Shown one piece after another: positions 15,491 through 24,046 of a stretch of DNA of 34,091 nt (its first letter is position 1; every line of letters starts with the position of its first letter). The notes beneath the pieces were generated by a model. The model was not told the DNA's origin. It ran no database searches and worked only from the letters and a program-made list of their open reading frames with translations. Both the position numbers and the translations under genes were made by a program. The DNA is from Gemmatimonadota bacterium (GTDB lineage: Bacteria; Gemmatimonadota; Gemmatimonadetes; Gemmatimonadales; GWC2-71-9): the NCBI GenBank assembly GCA_029262155.1, contig JAJCZW010000153.1, forward strand, positions 1 to 34,091, given 5' to 3'.

Positions 15491-15991
15491 ATGCGTTCAC
15501 TGGTTCTACAACTTGCCTTGGCTTTGGTCGTGATGCCCCATGGGCTGATGGCGCAGTACCCTGGTGGTGCTATCGACGGGACCAATCGGGTCCGCGCTCG
15601 GTTCCTCAGCGAAACGCTCCAGGAGGTGAGTAAGCTCTTCGGTCGGTACAAGGACGCATTGCAGGACGATGCTGTGGACGAGGCCATCAAGTTCTTTGAG
15701 GATGAAGGGTTCTATGCCGGAGTTCATGGGGAGTCGATCCAGGGGAAGGACGATATTGCCCGGCATCTGCGAACGAGGGTTGGTGTCACTCGTGGATATC
15801 GGACCACCACCGTCGATTTTGTTGCAAGCGGTGCGATGGCGTACCTGTATGGTCGGTTCTCCCGACTGGTGACCGACATCGGCACGATTGAGGTACCAGA
15901 GCGTGGGAGTTTCGTCGCCCTCTTTTATCGTGCTGGCCGCGACTGGAGAATCCGTTCCTATGTCGAACGTTTGGATGCGGATTCTCCCTAG
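15491..15991 (+). CDS. Secreted NTF2/SnoaL-like protein (DUF4440 type)
   Basis: A 166-residue protein with a signal peptide (residues 1-22, cleaved near LMAQ|YP). The mature part looks like a cystatin/NTF2-like fold of the SnoaL/DUF4440 kind: an initial helix (VSKLFGRYKDALQDDAVDEAIKFF), EDEGFYAGVHGESIQGKDDIARHL, and closing strands AYLYGRFSR, GSFVALFYRAGRDWRIRSYV. Such domains bind small ligands or act as scaffolds; no catalytic residues can be assigned. ATG 15491 is chosen because it begins the signal peptide. A TTG at 15425 is in frame but adds polar sequence. There is no clear ribosome site, so the start is uncertain. The next gene overlaps its 3' end. Confidence 0.7.
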   Translation: MRSLVLQLALALVVMPHGLMAQYPGGAIDGTNRVRARFLSETLQEVSKLFGRYKDALQDDAVDEAIKFFEDEGFYAGVHGESIQGKDDIARHLRTRVGVTRGYRTTTVDFVASGAMAYLYGRFSRLVTDIGTIEVPERGSFVALFYRAGRDWRIRSYVERLDADSP

Positions 15992-17684
15992 TTCCACCCC
16001 CTTCCTGGCCTCCAGCGTTGTCCGACAATCGGGTTGGTTCATTCTGCTGGTGGTCGGGATGCTCACTCACCCGCTTCAGGCTCAGATCGTCGTCGTCCGT
16101 GCGATCGATGAACGGACCCAAGAACCAGCTCCCAGCGCCATCATCAGTCTGATCGATCAGTCCGGTCGTACCGCCGATCGAACGCTGACCGATTTGCTCG
16201 GCCGCGGCATCCTCCATGCCCCAGCTGAGGGGGTATACCAGATTCAGGGGGATCGGATTGGATTTACTTCAACGATATCCGAGCCGATGCGACTACAGGT
16301 CCGGAGCGATACGATCACGATTCGCCTGATCCTTGGTGTGGAGCAGGTTAGGCTCCCAGATCTGATCGCGCGTGGCAGTCAGGTGGCATGTGGCATCGAC
16401 GGGGTCGCAGGGTCTACCCTGGCCGAAGCCTGGGTCGAAGCGAAGAAGGCGCTGACGACGGCTGCCCTCACCACCGATCTGGTGCGCCCGCTCCTCGAAC
16501 TCCGAATGTTTGAGCGCGAACGCGATCTCCGCGATCGCGTAACGTCGGATCGAACGCTCCGTGTCAGCCGGACCAACGGTTCGCCTTTTGTCACCGTGAA
16601 TCCCGATGTGCTCTGGCAAGAAGGCTTCGCCAAACCCGATGGTGATCGGGTCCTGTACTATGCACCGGATGCCAATCTCCTTCTGATGGATGAGTTCCTT
16701 GAGTTTCACTGCTTCCGGCTCGTCTTCGACCGACGGGACCATCGTGGGGAATTAGGCCTCGGGTTCGAGCCGCTCCCCGATCGCGAGGTAGCTGAGATCG
16801 AGGGGACCCTCTGGCTCGATTTGAAGAGTGGCGATCTACGGAAGATCGAATTCACCTACGTCAATCTCGATGAGAAATGGCCCGACGATGCCGAAGCAGG
16901 GGGTATGGTCTCGTTCAATCGGGTTCCCGGCGTCGGATGGATCGTCGACAACTGGTTTATCCGGACCCCACGCCTCTCTCGGATGGTTCCCCAGGATCGG
17001 GGATTCCGAGACCCTGGAAGCATCGACCTCGTTGGATTCTTTGAGACGGGCGGCGAGGTCCAGATTGTCGCCCAGCCAAAGGGGCCCTCCGTCATCGCAG
17101 GGAGTGTGTGGGACAGCCTCGCCGGGGCACCATTGCCGAACGTGCGCGTTGCTCTGTCGGGTGGAGATCCCTCGACCATGACGGATTCTCTCGGGCACTT
17201 CCGGCTGGAAATGTTGTCGGAGGGGCAGGTCGCTCTCTCCATGACCCACGAGCGATTCGCGCTCTTTGGAATTAGGGCTCCTGAGAGCATTTCGATTGCA
17301 CGAGATCTCACCGCGACCGTGGAAATGGCGATCCCGTCCTTGCCGGTGCTTCTGGAGCGGTTCTGTGCGGGTCCCTTCGCGGCGGACACCTCAGTAGGGG
17401 CGCTTCTGGGTCTCGTGGTGGATGCGACCGGTCAGGTTCGACCCGACGTTTCGGTGGACATTCGATGGGCCACCGCCCGAGTGGCCCAAGAGGAGCGGGC
17501 TCCCACCATTTCGGCCTCCGATCGACGGATCGAAACCGCGACCGATGATGAAGGACGGTTTAGAGTCTGTGGGATTCCCCTGGGGGCGACCGTGACGCTC
17601 CAGGTCGGTGAAGGGAATCCCGTTGGGACCTTCACGATGGAACAACGGCTCGTGCCGGTTGTCCAGCATCTCGCCAATTCGTAG
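15960..17684 (+). CDS. Secreted protein with carboxypeptidase-regulatory-like repeats
   Basis: A 574-residue exported protein of unknown function. After a long N-region there is a hydrophobic segment (WFILLVVGMLTHPLQAQ, about 26-42) ending in an AQ cleavage-like site. Three beta-sandwich segments resemble carboxypeptidase regulatory-like/peptidase-associated domains, near 43-120, 375-450 and 485-560; typical phrases are GSVWDSLAGAPLPNVRVALSG followed by DSLGHFRLEM, and TDDEGRFRVCGIPLG. The middle part (about 130-370) has no recognised match. Such modules often sit on outer-membrane or secreted proteins. ATG 15960 has GGAGA 10 bases upstream and overlaps the previous gene by 32 bases. ATG 15975 and an upstream in-frame start are alternatives. 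Probably co-transcribed with the NTF2-like gene. Confidence 0.72.
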   Translation: MSNVWMRILPSSTPFLASSVVRQSGWFILLVVGMLTHPLQAQIVVVRAIDERTQEPAPSAIISLIDQSGRTADRTLTDLLGRGILHAPAEGVYQIQGDRIGFTSTISEPMRLQVRSDTITIRLILGVEQVRLPDLIARGSQVACGIDGVAGSTLAEAWVEAKKALTTAALTTDLVRPLLELRMFERERDLRDRVTSDRTLRVSRTNGSPFVTVNPDVLWQEGFAKPDGDRVLYYAPDANLLLMDEFLEFHCFRLVFDRRDHRGELGLGFEPLPDREVAEIEGTLWLDLKSGDLRKIEFTYVNLDEKWPDDAEAGGMVSFNRVPGVGWIVDNWFIRTPRLSRMVPQDRGFRDPGSIDLVGFFETGGEVQIVAQPKGPSVIAGSVWDSLAGAPLPNVRVALSGGDPSTMTDSLGHFRLEMLSEGQVALSMTHERFALFGIRAPESISIARDLTATVEMAIPSLPVLLERFCAGPFAADTSVGALLGLVVDATGQVRPDVSVDIRWATARVAQEERAPTISASDRRIETATDDEGRFRVCGIPLGATVTLQVGEGNPVGTFTMEQRLVPVVQHLANS

Positions 17685-17686
17685 GT

Positions 17687-17704
17687 CCTCGCGTTCCGCG
17701 AAGG
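17687..17704. terminator. Hairpin between convergent genes (possible bidirectional terminator)
   Basis: CC-TCGCG pairs with CGCGA-a-GG around a TTC loop (7 bp with one bulged A), a few bases after the 17684 stop. The convergent minus-strand gene ends at 17752. No T-run follows on either strand, so this is tentative. Confidence 0.3.
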
Positions 17705-17751
17705 CTCCCATTCCGGCAAAGCCGTCATTCCCGCAAGCCCTAGGCGTCTCC

Positions 17752-18459
17752 CTACTGCGATGAGATCAGGTCGCTGGCGCTTTGTGCGAGGCTATCTGTC
17801 AGTCGCTCTGCCCGCCGACGATTAGATCGGGCGATGCGCTCCCAAATCCAACGCCCGATAGCCCCACCGGCCACGGCTCCGCCGAGCGTGAGAGCGAGGG
17901 TGGCGGCAGCGGCGAGTCCGTTGGAGCCGGCGACCCCAACTCCAATGATGGCCCCCCATCCCACCGGGACCAACTGCAGCACCACGCGAAGTCGATTCGA
18001 AATCCTACTGGTCACTTGCAAGTGGGTTTCGTCGTCCGTGGGAGTGATCGCAACTTGGGTCATCCGGAAGTCGCGGGATCCGTCGGTGATAGTGGTCCAA
18101 CGCACCGTCCCCAAGGCTTCGGTCACCGTTCCCGTGGCCGACACATGATCCTCCAAGGTCTGGGTGAATCGTTGCATCGCGTCCCTGGTGAGACGACCGG
18201 GCACCGCACAAGCGATGCGGACACCGGCAGGTTGGCCTAACCAGCGCGTTGGGGTCCCGCGGACACGAAGTTCGGCGAGCGCTTGGCGGACAGCTTCGGC
18301 CGAAAAACCAACCTCGCGCGCGATGCCTTCTAACTCATGCTGCGTCAACCCTCGTGCAGCGCCACTCTCCCCCCGCTGTTCTTCCAGTTCGGCCGCCCGT
18401 CGGAGGACCAACGCGACTTCTTGGTCGCTGTAGCGCTGGCGATGTGGTAGTTCAGCCAT
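17752..18459 (-). CDS. Conserved-looking membrane protein with N-terminal helical domain
   Basis: A 235-residue protein I cannot name. Residues 10-66 are a charged helical region (YSDQEVALVLRRAAELEEQRG, then GLTQHELEGIAREVGFSAEAVRQALAEL) that looks like a small DNA-binding or protein-interaction helix bundle. Residues 80-155 are mostly beta-type. Two membrane helices follow (about 159-178 and 181-203), and the last 30 residues are basic and cytoplasmic-looking. The ATG has GGTGAT just upstream but the spacing is short. It lies 56 bases after the SIMPL gene on the same strand and may be in its operon. Confidence 0.7.
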   Translation of the reverse strand: MAELPHRQRYSDQEVALVLRRAAELEEQRGESGAARGLTQHELEGIAREVGFSAEAVRQALAELRVRGTPTRWLGQPAGVRIACAVPGRLTRDAMQRFTQTLEDHVSATGTVTEALGTVRWTTITDGSRDFRMTQVAITPTDDETHLQVTSRISNRLRVVLQLVPVGWGAIIGVGVAGSNGLAAAATLALTLGGAVAGGAIGRWIWERIARSNRRRAERLTDSLAQSASDLISSQ

Positions 18460-18515
18460 GTATCACCGTGTGGAGGTCATCAAGGTATAGGGTGTCTGTC
18501 CCGAAGGTCGTCGGG

Positions 18516-19238
18516 CTAGCGAGGCACGAACTCCCATCGTACCTCCACCGTCATCGTCACGACAACCTCTGGCGTGAGAGGTACGCTGATGCCGGAATCC
18601 GATCTCGCTTGGTGTAACGTGGTGTTGTCGTGAGCCGTGGTAGGCATCACGGTCATCGAGCGAAGTGCGCCGAGTCGTCCACCGCCGGCGATGGCGAGGG
18701 CAAAGGCCTCTCCCTGTGCGAGCTTGAAGGCTTCGGCAAGCGCGACGCGACGGGTAGGGATCAGTGTATCGGAGATGAAGGTGACCGACGTGATTCGGGT
18801 CGCCCCGGCGGAGAGTGCAGCGGCGAGTGTGGCGCCCACTGTTTGCGGATCAGCGATGGTGAGCCCGAGGGTCGTTCGTGCCTCGAATGGGGGAGCGGAT
18901 AGCGCTGAATTCGGGGCTGCCACCGGCGAAACGGATAGCGCCTGGACGGTAATCGCACTCCGAGCGACCCCGGAACGAACCAGCGCCTGTCGGACGCGAT
19001 CGGTGAGGGCGGTATTGGCCCCGAGGGCAGTCGCTCCGGTTTCACCGAAGCTTCCGATCTCGATCGATGCCCGCGCCCGGTCGGCAGGGAGCCGGATGAC
19101 ACCGGTTCCGGTGACCACGATTTCGGGGATGTTCGGCGGAGGTGCGGCGACAGGGATCTGGCCTCTGAGCGTAACGGGGAGGGTTACCGAGAAGGCCGCC
19201 AGGGTCACCAATCGAAGGGCTAGTCGTGAGGAATGCAT
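18516..19238 (-). CDS. SIMPL domain (DUF541) periplasmic protein
   Basis: A 240-residue exported protein. Residues 1-27 are a signal peptide ending near LRGQ. The remainder matches the SIMPL/DUF541 family (relatives of BP26 and YggE): EIVVTGTGVIRLPADRARASIEI, then DRVRQALVRSGVARSAITVQALSVSPV, and TLIPTRRVALAEAFKLAQGEAFALA followed by a basic, beta-rich end. The family forms oligomeric periplasmic assemblies and is linked to stress tolerance, but has no assigned reaction. ATG 19238 is chosen because the signal peptide begins there and GGGAG lies 7 bases upstream. An in-frame start at 19322 would place 28 polar residues before the signal. Confidence 0.85.
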   Translation of the reverse strand: MHSSRLALRLVTLAAFSVTLPVTLRGQIPVAAPPPNIPEIVVTGTGVIRLPADRARASIEIGSFGETGATALGANTALTDRVRQALVRSGVARSAITVQALSVSPVAAPNSALSAPPFEARTTLGLTIADPQTVGATLAAALSAGATRITSVTFISDTLIPTRRVALAEAFKLAQGEAFALAIAGGGRLGALRSMTVMPTTAHDNTTLHQARSDSGISVPLTPEVVVTMTVEVRWEFVPR

Positions 19239-19332
19239 GAGCAGTCTCCCTCTCCATTCAGATACAAGTGGCGTAGGCCTCAGTGCGTCGCCCGATGGGA
19301 GCTGACACAGCGTGGGATTCATGCAATTGCTG

Positions 19333-20637
19333 TTAGGCTCCCGGCCCTCGTTGAGTCAAGCGAAACAGCACGATCGCGGCTCGCTTGGCCTGCAGCGGCA
19401 GGGTGCTAAGGTTGGCGGTTTCATCGACCGTATGCCCACCGGTTCCCATGAGTCCGAGCCCGTCGACTGCCATCGTGACCAGGCCGGCAGTAAACGAGAT
19501 GTCGGCGGCGCCGGCACGGGCAGGATCCACCGCCGACACTGGCCCTGCACCCAGGTCACGACTGGCTTGGTCGATCATGGCCAGCAACGTACGATTCCCA
19601 TCGGTTGGCGCCAGCGGTGGGTACTTGTCGATAAACTCGATCGTTGCGGAGGTCTCTTCGTAGTGCCGTTCGGTGAGACGGCGCATCCGGACTTTCGCAC
19701 TGGCGAGTTGTTCCGGTGTGATCGTCCGGAGATCGCCTGCGATGGTTCCGTGTTCGGCGATCACATTCGTCTTTCCAAACGCGGTTCCTCGGCCCTCCTC
19801 AGCATCGAAGGTGAGCGCCGTTCCTCCGATCATCACCCCAGGGTTGAAGGTCAGGAACGGTTCAGTGGACAGGGAGTCGTGAAAGGCGGTCAGGATGCGA
19901 GCCGCCTCAAAGATGGCGCCACTCCCGATGTCGCTCCGAAAGACCTGGGAGGAGTGGGCTGGGCGCCCCGTCGTATGCACGAACCAATCGGTCGACCCGC
20001 GGCGGCCGACCACCGCTGTGCGGGGGTTCCCATCACCATCTTCGAATCCGATTGCGATATCGGCCCATGCTGCTGCGGCCCTCAAGTCTTGGCGAGCCAA
20101 CGTGATCGGCACCCCACTCTTCTCTTCGTCCCCGGTCAACACCACCGTCACTTGAATCTGATCGAGGAGCCCCGCCTCATGAAGCGCACGGAGGGCGAGG
20201 AGCATCACGACATTGCCCCCCTTCATATCAGTGGTGCCAGGTCCCTTTGCCGTAGAGTCATCGATCACAGTGTACTGCTGAAACGGTGAGTCCTCCTCGA
20301 ACACGGTGTCGAGATGACCAATGAGAAGAATCTTTGGTCCAGTGCCGGCTCCAATCCGCTCGGCGATGAGATGGCCAGCGCGTCCCCAGGGAGTGCCATC
20401 GACCCAGCGGGTCTTGAACCCAAGTGACTCGAACGCTTCGGAAAAGAGTGTGCCGACGGCAACGACCCCGGGGAAGTTCATCGTCCCGCTGTTGATATTC
20501 ACCGTCTTTGCCAGCAAGGTGATCGCGTCGGGTACTCCATGATCGACAGCGGCCGTGATCCGGCGTTCGGCTGGGGAGAGCCCCTGGGCTTGTAACGGGG
20601 TCGTCATGCAGAAGGCGAGGAGGGCAGTTCGAAACAC
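19333..20637 (-). CDS. M20 family metallopeptidase, glutamate carboxypeptidase type, exported
   Basis: A 434-residue di-zinc peptidase with a signal peptide (1-18, ending LQAQ). Metal ligands and catalytic residues of the M20 family are all there: His108 and Asp110 in IGHLDT, Asp137 in GPGTTDMKGG, the catalytic Glu171 and ligand Glu172 in TGDEEKSG, Glu199 in GFEDGDG and His402 in TGGHTVDE. A dimerisation (lid) domain lies between about 215 and 330. The pattern and spacing fit carboxypeptidase G2-like enzymes, which remove C-terminal glutamate from peptides or folates; the real substrate is unknown. The GTG start has GGAG 6 bases upstream. Confidence 0.9.
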   Translation of the reverse strand: MFRTALLAFCMTTPLQAQGLSPAERRITAAVDHGVPDAITLLAKTVNINSGTMNFPGVVAVGTLFSEAFESLGFKTRWVDGTPWGRAGHLIAERIGAGTGPKILLIGHLDTVFEEDSPFQQYTVIDDSTAKGPGTTDMKGGNVVMLLALRALHEAGLLDQIQVTVVLTGDEEKSGVPITLARQDLRAAAAWADIAIGFEDGDGNPRTAVVGRRGSTDWFVHTTGRPAHSSQVFRSDIGSGAIFEAARILTAFHDSLSTEPFLTFNPGVMIGGTALTFDAEEGRGTAFGKTNVIAEHGTIAGDLRTITPEQLASAKVRMRRLTERHYEETSATIEFIDKYPPLAPTDGNRTLLAMIDQASRDLGAGPVSAVDPARAGAADISFTAGLVTMAVDGLGLMGTGGHTVDETANLSTLPLQAKRAAIVLFRLTQRGPGA

Positions 20638-20746
20638 AGGCGACTCCAGAGATGAAAGCTGGGTATACGCGTCGCCAAGTAAGATATCGACCTGCGGCCG
20701 GTGTGGGGGAACTTGGTTGGGCTGAGGGTTGTGGCCCCGGTTCGAT

Positions 20747-22300
20747 TTACTTCACCGGGATGGTGATCTCGGCGAGCAGGGCCCGCACGGATGCGACGGG
20801 AACGCCGAGATTGGATCCTCCAAATTCAGGAAGGATCGCGGAGTTGACCGCGACGACTTTCCCATCCAAGCTCATGACCGGGCCACCGCTCCCACCGTGC
20901 GTTGTCTCCGCATCGTACACGATCGCTTGGGTCGTGACTTGGCCCACAATGCCTTGGCTGGCGAGTGGGGAGATGTATCCCCCCGACCCTAATCGTTCTG
21001 CCGCCTGCCAGAAATCAAGATCAGGTTCCTGAAGGAGCCGAGAAACAACCGTAGCATCGGTGCGCGCCATCAAGGCGCGAATGCCCAAGGGGTAACCCAG
21101 TACGAGTACTTGGTCGCCGGGTTGCGGTGGGTGATCATCGAGCGCGAGTGGGGGTACTTTCGACGCGAGCCCCACGATCTGAATGACGGCGAGGTCGGCG
21201 GTCTCGCTTGTACCGAGGAGTTTGGCGCCGAGTCCGTGTGGAATCTCTGGTGCGTAGGTGCCGAACCGGCGCATGACCGGAGTGTACCCCTTCTTGATCA
21301 GCTCGGCGGCGGCTCCCTCCGATTCCCACGGGAGGGCGACGTGCCGGTTGGTGATGACGAGGCCGTCACCGGACACGACGAAGCCGGTGCCGGTGTAGAG
21401 GACTTCGAACAGCGGTCCCTCTCCATCGAGCGTGATGGCGGGGTCGCCACCGGCCGATCGGATGACGGTACTATCGGGGCCCAATGTGAATCGCAGGGGC
21501 TTCCCGCTGTTCGGCTCGACGAAGCCATAGGCGCCGAGCAGAAAGACGGTTGACCGCGATGCCATGGCGATGACCCGTGCAGCAGCGCCGGAGCGGGTCT
21601 CCAAGGCGCCGAGTCGCTCGGATGCCTGGGTCAGGCTATCACGCACCTCTCGCAGAACGGCGAGCATGCTCCCGGGTGTGGACGGGTTCTGTTGTGACTC
21701 GGCCATCTGTGAGGCGAGTGATGCGAGGTCGGCACGATCGCGGTCGAGCGTGTCGGCGAGTTGGTTGTTTTGACGCCCTTGGGCGAAGACCGTAATCACC
21801 AGACCGACCAGAACGGCTGCCACGGTCAGGCGGAAAGCGAGCGTTGTTCTGGTCGCGAGTTCCATTGGAATTCCGCCCAGAAGAACCTTGGCCTGAGACC
21901 ACACTCCCCCATCATGATATTGCGCGCAGGCCCAACAGTCGCTGAAAACATCGCGAAGTGCCTTGTAGCCTTTGTAGTCGGCTGAATGGACCCGGAATCG
22001 CAGAACAGGCCCTCCCGATCCGAGTTCGATCACATCGCCCGAGGCGAGAACCAACTGAGAAATCCGTTCCCCATTGACCCAGACTTTGGCTTCGTCCTGG
22101 GCAGTTAACTGGTAATGCTGTCCTCGGGGCTCCAGGGTCGCGACGATCGGGCTGGTTGTACTAGGCCGGACGCCAGCCTCTCGACCGGGTTGGACCGAGA
22201 GAGGGATGCGAGCACCCGAAAGGCGTACCGCCTCGCCGCGATTGGGCCCGGAAAGGTGTACCAGGACGGGAATCGACGTGTTGGTCTCGGTATCGGCCAT
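20747..22300 (-). CDS. FHA-like/transmembrane/trypsin-like serine protease
   Basis: A 517-residue membrane protease. Residues 8-105 look like a degenerate FHA domain, seen best at its C-terminal strands (KVWVNGERISQLVLASGDVIELG). A single membrane helix lies at about 154-173, followed by a coiled-coil-like stretch (175-245) and an S1/DegP-like protease domain from about 245 to 517. The triad is complete: His320 in ITNRHVALPW, Asp369 in ETADLAVIQI and Ser471 in THGGSGGPVMS. No PDZ domain is seen. The FHA part would face the cytoplasm and the protease the periplasm, so phosphorylation inside could govern proteolysis outside. ATG 22300 has GGAG 5 bases upstream; a GTG at 22306 is less likely. 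Confidence 0.85.
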   Translation of the reverse strand: MADTETNTSIPVLVHLSGPNRGEAVRLSGARIPLSVQPGREAGVRPSTTSPIVATLEPRGQHYQLTAQDEAKVWVNGERISQLVLASGDVIELGSGGPVLRFRVHSADYKGYKALRDVFSDCWACAQYHDGGVWSQAKVLLGGIPMELATRTTLAFRLTVAAVLVGLVITVFAQGRQNNQLADTLDRDRADLASLASQMAESQQNPSTPGSMLAVLREVRDSLTQASERLGALETRSGAAARVIAMASRSTVFLLGAYGFVEPNSGKPLRFTLGPDSTVIRSAGGDPAITLDGEGPLFEVLYTGTGFVVSGDGLVITNRHVALPWESEGAAAELIKKGYTPVMRRFGTYAPEIPHGLGAKLLGTSETADLAVIQIVGLASKVPPLALDDHPPQPGDQVLVLGYPLGIRALMARTDATVVSRLLQEPDLDFWQAAERLGSGGYISPLASQGIVGQVTTQAIVYDAETTHGGSGGPVMSLDGKVVAVNSAILPEFGGSNLGVPVASVRALLAEITIPVK

Positions 22301-22392
22301 GGGCACTCCGGTGAGGGTCGCGCCTAAGAAACGTCGCCGGCCCCGTTCCCGGTTCCGAATCGCTGTTCAAGTAGCTGTTGAAGCGGAAGGAA

Positions 22393-23391
22393 CTAGGGGG
22401 TTGCGGCGACGGATGACCACCACTGCTGGAGGTCGGCCAGTTCGGCCCGGGCCCCGAGTACGCGGAAGAGGTTTTCCGCGGCGGTGACGTCGTCTTGGGC
22501 GTTGGCGAGTGCACCGAGTGCGACGAAGAGTTCTGCTCGGGCACGGAGCGTCTCCGCCTTGATCAGGGCGCTGCCATGGCGGTCGGCGAGGGCTAGCGCT
22601 CGACTAATCGTGGTGCGCGCTTGTTCTTGCGCACCCATTCTCGACTCCGCGGTCCCAAGGAGGCGGAGGGCGTCGGCTTCTCCCACCGGGTCTTCGAGAA
22701 CGCGATACGCATTGGCTGCGTGGCGGGCTCCCGCCGCGGCGACCTCGGGCTCGGACCGCAACAGACTAAGCTCGGCCCGTCCGGTGCGGGCCATCGCAAT
22801 CAAACGCTCGTTCTTCGCTTCGGTGGCGAAGGCTACCGCTCGGCGTTCATGACGATCAGCCTCCTCGATTTGTCCCAGATCGCGAAGGGTGATGGCCATG
22901 TTATGATAGGTCCCCGCCAGTCCATCGGGACGCCCAAGCCTCTGAAACGCCGGGATCGCGAGACGATAGTGTGCGAGGGCGGTCGCGTGCCGTCCCTGAA
23001 CGTTGGCAAGCATCCCCAGGTTGTTGGTCGCACGCGCCACGATCAGATGGTCCTCGGCTGCGGTAGCCCCCTGTCGTGCCTCTTCGAACGCCGCTTCGGC
23101 CTTGGCGAGATCTCCCAGTTCAAAGTGGGCCGCTCCGATCATGATGGAGCACTGCCGTATGGCAGCGGCGTCGAGTGCGTTGCGTGCCTCCCCCAACATG
23201 GTCTCTAATCGCTCACGTGCCAGGACAAACTCCCCCTGACGCAACTCTGCTTCCGCAACCATGAACTGCATGTCGAGTGGGAGCGTCGTCTGGCAAGCAC
23301 GCGACAGGTTCCGTACCGCACTCCAATCCTGGTGTGCGGCGAACCGACGCATCGCCGTGCGATCGGGGTGGGAAGACAGGTCAGGTGTCAT
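22393..23391 (-). CDS. Tetratricopeptide-repeat protein
   Basis: A 332-residue, all-helical protein made of about seven TPR-type helix pairs. Clear repeats include AAHFELGDLAKAEAAFEEARQ, NLGMLANVQGRHATALAHYRLAI, NMAITLRDLGQIEEADRHERRA and LLGTAESRMGAQEQARTTISRALA. There is no signal peptide or membrane helix, so it should be cytoplasmic and act as a protein-protein adaptor. It lies 19 bases after the lipoprotein gene and 92 before the FHA-protease gene, so it may link the sigma-54-type regulator operon to the protease. The partner is unknown. The ribosome site is weak. Confidence 0.82.
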   Translation of the reverse strand: MTPDLSSHPDRTAMRRFAAHQDWSAVRNLSRACQTTLPLDMQFMVAEAELRQGEFVLARERLETMLGEARNALDAAAIRQCSIMIGAAHFELGDLAKAEAAFEEARQGATAAEDHLIVARATNNLGMLANVQGRHATALAHYRLAIPAFQRLGRPDGLAGTYHNMAITLRDLGQIEEADRHERRAVAFATEAKNERLIAMARTGRAELSLLRSEPEVAAAGARHAANAYRVLEDPVGEADALRLLGTAESRMGAQEQARTTISRALALADRHGSALIKAETLRARAELFVALGALANAQDDVTAAENLFRVLGARAELADLQQWWSSVAATP

Positions 23392-23410
23392 CGTGTGTCC
23401 CGGACGAGCC

Positions 23411-24046
23411 TCAATACATCACGGCATAACGTGTGAACCCAGTGATCTTGGCTTCAACCTGCTCCGTAAGCGGGTTGATTTCGCTCTCGAGCCCTTCCCA
23501 TGGGCTGGTAGAGGTTTCTTGGCGCCAGATGGCAAAGGTCTGCTGTAGGGCCAGGTCAAGGGCGTCAACCACACCATCCCCGTTGAGGTCAGGCTCCGTT
23601 TCGGTCCACTTGAACCAGAGCCGGGCCTGTCGCTTGGGATCGAACTGCAGCCCGGACGGTTGGAAATCCACAATCAGGTTGGTGGAGTCCGAAACAGTCA
23701 TGGTGATAAGAACAGAGTCGCCATCGGCGAACGGTTGGCCGTTCGGGTAGTTCAGGAGTGAACGCTTGTCGACCTTGATGCGAACCAGTTCGGTCGAGTC
23801 GGGGTTACCCGGTCGGGCGTGGTAGTAGATCGAGGCCCGCCGCGTCTCTCCCTTGACCGCCCAAAAACTGACACTGAAGACGGCGAGCGATGGTGCACCC
23901 ACCGCATTCGAGAGGAAGGTGGGGGTGTCATCTGCTCCCATGGAAAGGAGAGGAACGGTTGGATCGGTGCCGGTTGGCAGTCCGGTGTTCTGACAAGCAG
24001 CAAGGACAACCAACGAAATGGCGAGTAGAGGTGTTCGGCGGGTCAT
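23411..24046 (-). CDS. Lipoprotein with a dockerin-like calcium loop
   Basis: A 211-residue lipoprotein. The signal TRRTPLLAISLVVLAAC has a canonical LAAC lipobox with the lipidated Cys18. The middle is beta-rich (AVFSVSFWAVKGETRRASIYY and onward), and near 165-185 there is an EF-hand-like loop DLNGDGVVDALD, as in type I dockerins or Ca-binding repeats; only one such loop is seen. ATG 24046 has AAGGAGAT 6-8 bases upstream and overlaps the stop of the sigma-54-type regulator gene (ATGA), so the two are translationally coupled. Likely exposed at the periplasm or cell surface; function unknown. Confidence 0.78.
   Translation of the reverse strand: MTRRTPLLAISLVVLAACQNTGLPTGTDPTVPLLSMGADDTPTFLSNAVGAPSLAVFSVSFWAVKGETRRASIYYHARPGNPDSTELVRIKVDKRSLLNYPNGQPFADGDSVLITMTVSDSTNLIVDFQPSGLQFDPKRQARLWFKWTETEPDLNGDGVVDALDLALQQTFAIWRQETSTSPWEGLESEINPLTEQVEAKITGFTRYAVMY

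Noticed and set aside
17701-17745. ATTCCGGCAAAGCCGTCATTCCCGC as a dispersed REP-like repeat
   Set aside because: Only a partial likeness to common GTCATTCCCGC-type repeats and one copy in the window.
19312-20289. Plus-strand open frame of 325 codons opposite the M20 peptidase
   Set aside because: All catalytic motifs are in the minus-strand peptidase; the opposite frame is Arg/Gly/His-rich and featureless.
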